DNA of 64,000 nt, taken from Oscheius onirici (lineage: Eukaryota; Nematoda; Chromadorea; Rhabditida; Rhabditidae). How positions within the stretch are numbered: position 1 is the first letter of the stretch; every line of letters starts with the position of its first letter. Positions 60,801 to 64,000 of this stretch are shown here, in pieces. Under the pieces are notes generated by a model. That model did no database searches, was not told the origin of the DNA, and was given only the letters and a program-made list of their open reading frames with translations. Position numbers and translations under genes: made by a program. The DNA lies in assembly GCA_932521025.1 (NCBI GenBank), contig OW051473.1, positions 5,952,001-6,016,000 of the forward strand. Reading direction: 5' to 3'.

Positions 60801-61998
60801 AAACTCTCCCAGCATAGATTCATTGGCCCAAGTCATGATTCCAAATCCATTCGGTATGCTGTTCTTAGTGAAACCGTCGTAACAAAAATCGTTTGAATAG
60901 CTAAAAGATCTTCTAAATGTTGTGATTAGAAAACTACCTGATATGTGAAAGGCCGTTGAGTTCTCCGTTTTCAAAAACACCTCTGTAAAAATCTTTGTTC
61001 TGAAAATCCTGCTCTTCTGATGATGAAGTATAAAACGTTGACCGGCTTTCAGGCATGTGAGATGATTTCAGAATCTGGCCGAATCTGGTAAATGACTGTG
61101 TTTCTTGAACATGCTTTTAACTTACCCATGTAAGACGTCATCGACAAACATTCCGTCTTCAGTATCTCCGTTCTTTGTGTCAACCAACTTTCCTCTACAA
61201 CTCTCCTAATCAGTTTACTATGACCTTACTTTCCGCATAGTCTGCCCAATCTCCAGCTCCCTGTGTAGGTTTTCATTCTCAAACGCTCACATGGACAGTC
61301 GGTGCTGAACTCAAACTGTCCTTGCCTCGTTGCAGGAACTGGGTTCCCCTCCATAAGTATGTCGCTCCAACTGCCACAGCAGAGACTGAACCAGTTCTGC
61401 AAATAATCTCTTTAAGAGTCAACGGATGTTTGTTACCGAATCTTCATTGAACTCGATACTGTATTGGGCTTCAGGTGTGAGAACGCTTAGTCGATCTTCG
61501 TCAGAACGTTCCAGCCATACCAACGATAGCGGACAAGACTTGACCACATTCTTGTAACTACGGACCTGATTAAGCCATCTGTGTCATGTATCTGGACAAC
61601 TTACTTCTTCAGTGACAAAAAGGTCATGAAAAATGTAAATTGCCAGGATTTTGTGAAGGTAAAAGCGTGATTGTTCGACAACGATATTCTTGATCTTCTG
61701 CCCATCACCAACCCGGAAAACATCAATTAAAAATCGTTGCGGAATCTTCAAGCCAAGCTGCAAGGTTTTGTTAGAATTCAGGAGGTCCAATTCTCACCAG
61801 TTTCAGATTAGACCAAGCCTCCTGCTTTGTCTTTTTGACAGAGGTGACCAGACGTTGAAGCAAGGCATTTTTCTTCCTCCACTTTTTCAACAAGTCATAG
61901 ATAATCTCCTTATCTTCTTCGATCTGAAAATTTGAATCGTTCGGCTGTTCTGTTCGCGCATTCCGGGTGGATTTTCGCAGTTCGCGTGACTTATCCAT
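51887..61998 (-). CDS. ALS2: alsin/ALS2CL-like Rab5 guanine-nucleotide exchange factor (PH-MORN-VPS9)
   Basis: Nineteen minus-strand exons: 61798-61998, 61605-61757, 61437-61565, 61230-61396, 61126-61194, 60938-61084, 60609-60900, 60472-60570, 60293-60432, 60154-60254, 59937-60118, 59802-59899, 59599-59763, 59500-59560, 59320-59462, 59198-59255, 59035-59160, 52088-52158, 51887-52046. They give about 853 aa with every phase consistent. The N-terminal part is PH-like, followed by MORN repeats (YTGSWRLGRLCGKGKL, YDGFTKNSIPNGFGIMTW, GKLHGRGIMINL), a linker with YHPLRRLMNGVVEMF, then the VPS9 domain (YWNREMYLNAHTDVKLLTHL ... TADSLLPAFIYVVIRAQIRH). VPS9 domains activate Rab5 on early endosomes. RCC1 repeats of vertebrate alsin are absent, as in ALS2CL. 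The last two exons lie 6.9 kb from the rest across a giant intron holding another gene. Confidence 0.85.
52159..59034 (-). other. 6.9-kb alsin intron hosting a nested gene
   Basis: The donor is GAACAG|GTAATT at 59034/59035 and the acceptor TTTTCCAG is at 52158/52159; both are phase 0. Apart from the plus-strand gene at 56701-58046 I see no gene here, only short ORFs. Nearly all other introns of this gene are 35-45 bp. Confidence 0.6.
56701..58046 (+). CDS. unknown Ser/Gln-rich, probably nuclear protein, nested in alsin intron
   Basis: Six exons: 56701-56802, 57050-57238, 57283-57393, 57438-57615, 57656-57798 and 57837-58046. They give 310 aa with consistent phases. The N-terminus is Ala/Ser/Thr-rich. 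A Met/Gln/Leu-rich helix (SSLMFLQQQQMLLANMNP) follows, then a basic patch (LPREKRRKRSHQDDF) that looks like a nuclear localisation signal. Next come acidic and Pro-rich segments (RDEDLPDSVGPDSPFRHH) and a C-terminal helix (FHEILDQALSRELVAAE). No catalytic motif, zinc finger or signal peptide is seen. The composition suggests a transcription or RNA-associated protein, but I do not recognise the family. It is transcribed opposite to its host gene. Confidence 0.8.
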
Positions 61999-62425
61999 AA
62001 GGGGCGCACAAACAATCGCCGATTAGGTGAAGCGATCAGCTGACTGTCTTATCATAATGGATGGCAGTGAGAATAATTCGAGATCAGCGAGTTGATCAGC
62101 TATTTCTCAGGGCTTCCAGTGGAAACTTAATTCCGAGATGAAAACAGTCATATCCGTAAAACTCTGTCAACAGGCTCATAAAGTTCTTACTGACTTTGAA
62201 GAGAATTCGCACCCGAAAACAATGAAAAAACATCAAATTTCAATTTTCACGTTACACATTAGAAACATTTGACTTCAATGTAGAAATGTTTCTTTGATCT
62301 TTCTACCTTTTTTCTGCAGAGACTAATTGAAAACCGTTAAAACTTTTTCGGGTCATACGTAATTCCTCATCTCTAAAAGCATATTGCCGAAAAGACAACA
62401 TTCTTTACGTTCCGTGCCGAGTCCA

Positions 62426-62787
62426 TTAGTTCGCAGAGACCGCGCCCTCAAATTCCTCGAAGAACACGTTCACGTCGATTTCCTTCTTTTCGAGATTGAA
62501 AATGAGAAGAGTTGAGTTCCCGGCTGAGCGTTTAAGACGACTACTCACAGATATTTTGTAACCGGTCGGTCTTGTCACATACTCTTGTAAGTGTTCGTCC
62601 GAACCTTTGGCGGTGTCAGACCTTTGACCAACGCTGTGCAATTTTTAGCATCGAAACGATGTAGAAAGTACTTTTGCCCGTAAAAGAGGAAATTTATGTT
62701 GTCGAGAAAACGGCGATCTCTCAAGGTGTCAAAGATCGCTAGATTGGAACGATACGAGCATTTTTCGCTGTTTTGGATCGCTTTCAA
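62426..62787 (-). CDS. small protein of unknown function, 5' end unresolved
   Basis: Two minus-strand exons, 62583-62787 and 62426-62523, joined by a 59-bp intron with a GTATGT donor and CTCAG acceptor. They give about 100 codons ending in TAA. Visible segments are CSYRSNLAIFDTLRDRRFLD, FYGQKYFLHRFDAKNC, and after the join NSTLLIFNLEKKEIDVNVFF. The alternation of hydrophobic strands suggests a beta-rich domain. No ATG opens the first exon, so an upstream exon at higher coordinates is likely missing. A minus-strand ORF at 62875-63060 is a weak candidate. No family is recognised. Confidence 0.45.
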
Positions 62788-64000
62788 CGTTTAGCACGTG
62801 AATGATCCCAAAATAAGACGGCTTCTCTCTCTCAACTCAAACCGGACTGTTCGTGACGGACAACGCTAACGTCATTATCGCTCTCGGTCACCGTGGGTGC
62901 TCTTCATTAACCTGACAAGGCTTGATGGATTACTATTTTCGATTGTATCAAATACAGGAATAAAAATTTCAGTTATTCGATGGGCAAATTCCACTTCCAT
63001 CATGATCACATCTTCGAGCTTTGAAGCAAAAAAACAGTTACTGTCAGAAATCGAAAACAATAGCTACGTCAGAAGACGGTGTCAACGAAGAATCGGTAAA
63101 AAAACCTCTAAATCTTCACGTCAAACCTAAACATATGTCTATGACCAAAAGGAATGTTAGAATGAAAGACTCAAAAAAGATATTTTCGATTAAAGCTGAG
63201 AAAAATAATTAGGTGTTTGAAAAATTTAGCTAAAAAAGGCGAATGAAATATCACTAAAAAATTCTGTTCCGCATAGGGTCGGGATCACTGGATAATTTTT
63301 TGATCTTATCGCCTAGCCATTAGTGGTCACTTGACACAAATGGACAAGGCGACTGATTTGAACTGTCGCCGGGTGTGGTGCAATCCATCAAAGCTTTAAT
63401 TGCGGTAAGCAACACGTAAGAGCGTCTAGCCAACTGAATGATTGTTACTGGTAGCTTCTTGTTTCAATTTTGAAGTCAGAGTAGCCGTGTCAGCTCGTTT
63501 CACATTCCACAATTAACGAGTTATTCTTACTTTATCATCAGAACCGGTACAGATCGAGTCAAGTGATTTGCGGGTCGCCGTCTAGCTGGCGTCTTTTCGG
63601 AATGAAGCGTTCCCCGTTCTTCGTGTGTGTTTTGCTATTACCTTGGGGTTTTCGGCGAAAGTTAAATGCCTAATATGATACTGCGATAAAGACGTGATTT
63701 TGTCGTAAATCCGACTAGACAAGATGATCAGGAAGGCAGGAATCGGTTCGGCTTTTCAATGTCACGTGAAGTATTGAAGCTTACGACGCTCCTATTGTTC
63801 AAACACGATCAAGACGTGGATTCAAAGTGATATTTAACTTAAAACCCTGTAAGTTGCTTGTTGTTGTTAAAGCTACCGTGTTACGCTAACCTATATCATA
63901 TTTTGGTTCAGAATAAACCTTATTCAGCGAAAATTCATAGTTCCTTGTTGGTCTCGCGATAAAAATATGCTCGCGTCAAAGTCATCAGATTGTCAGCGAA
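62788..64000. other. no confident gene
   Basis: ORFs of 60-77 codons occur at 62875-63212 on both strands, one with IVSNTGIKISVIRWANSTS and a basic tail. Neither strand gives a complete spliceable model. The rest is AT-rich with no feature seen. Confidence 0.45.

Overview
The window is animal nuclear DNA with compact, intron-rich genes. Gene content points to a nematode: an innexin, an flp-6 type FMRFamide-like peptide precursor (KSAYMRF-amide copies), a nematode-style seven-transmembrane receptor, a matrixin with a hemopexin propeller, and introns of mostly 36-43 bp. Very short introns, moderate GC and acceptor-like AG sites just upstream of many start codons suggest a clade I (Trichuris/Trichinella-like) worm. 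That placement is inference. All exon models were built by hand from splice sites, reading phase and family similarity, and in nearly all of them the exon phases close exactly on a stop codon.

Layout: 1-4.6 kb shows no recognisable gene. 4.6-7.4 kb holds an innexin with two interchangeable-looking first exons. 8.0-10.5 kb encodes a secreted chitin-binding/LDL-receptor-A protein. 11.2-11.9 kb encodes a neuropeptide precursor with seven copies of an unfamiliar SAGF-amide peptide. A gene-poor stretch of about 10 kb follows, rich in TGACCA motifs, and leads into a BCL11-type zinc-finger gene (22.2-26.1 kb).

28-36 kb is an accessory-looking block. It contains a secreted glycine-rich protein with a natural seven-histidine run, a small secreted proline-rich protein, a SETMAR-like SET-domain methyltransferase, two TATA-driven tandem paralogues of an unknown small-protein family, and a secreted Pro/Gln/Tyr-rich repeat protein. 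The last is flanked by a direct repeat pair and by the leftover 3' end of a lost duplicate.

39.9-44.3 kb carries a GPCR and the matrix metalloprotease. 47 kb carries flp-6. On the minus strand are NAA35, the NatC auxiliary subunit (48.7-51.3 kb), and an alsin/ALS2CL-like Rab5 exchange factor (51.9-62.0 kb). The last two exons of the alsin gene are cut off from the rest by a 6.9-kb intron that contains an unrelated plus-strand gene (56.7-58.0 kb). A small unknown minus-strand gene lies at 62.4-62.8 kb.

The genes do not form an operon or pathway. They are a mix of neuronal (flp-6, SAGF-amide peptide, GPCR, innexin, BCL11), extracellular/structural and housekeeping functions. The least understood parts are the SAGF-amide precursor, the F.GQ.Y/DYA small-protein pair, the tandem-duplication scar around the Pro-rich gene, and the motif-rich region upstream of bcl-11.
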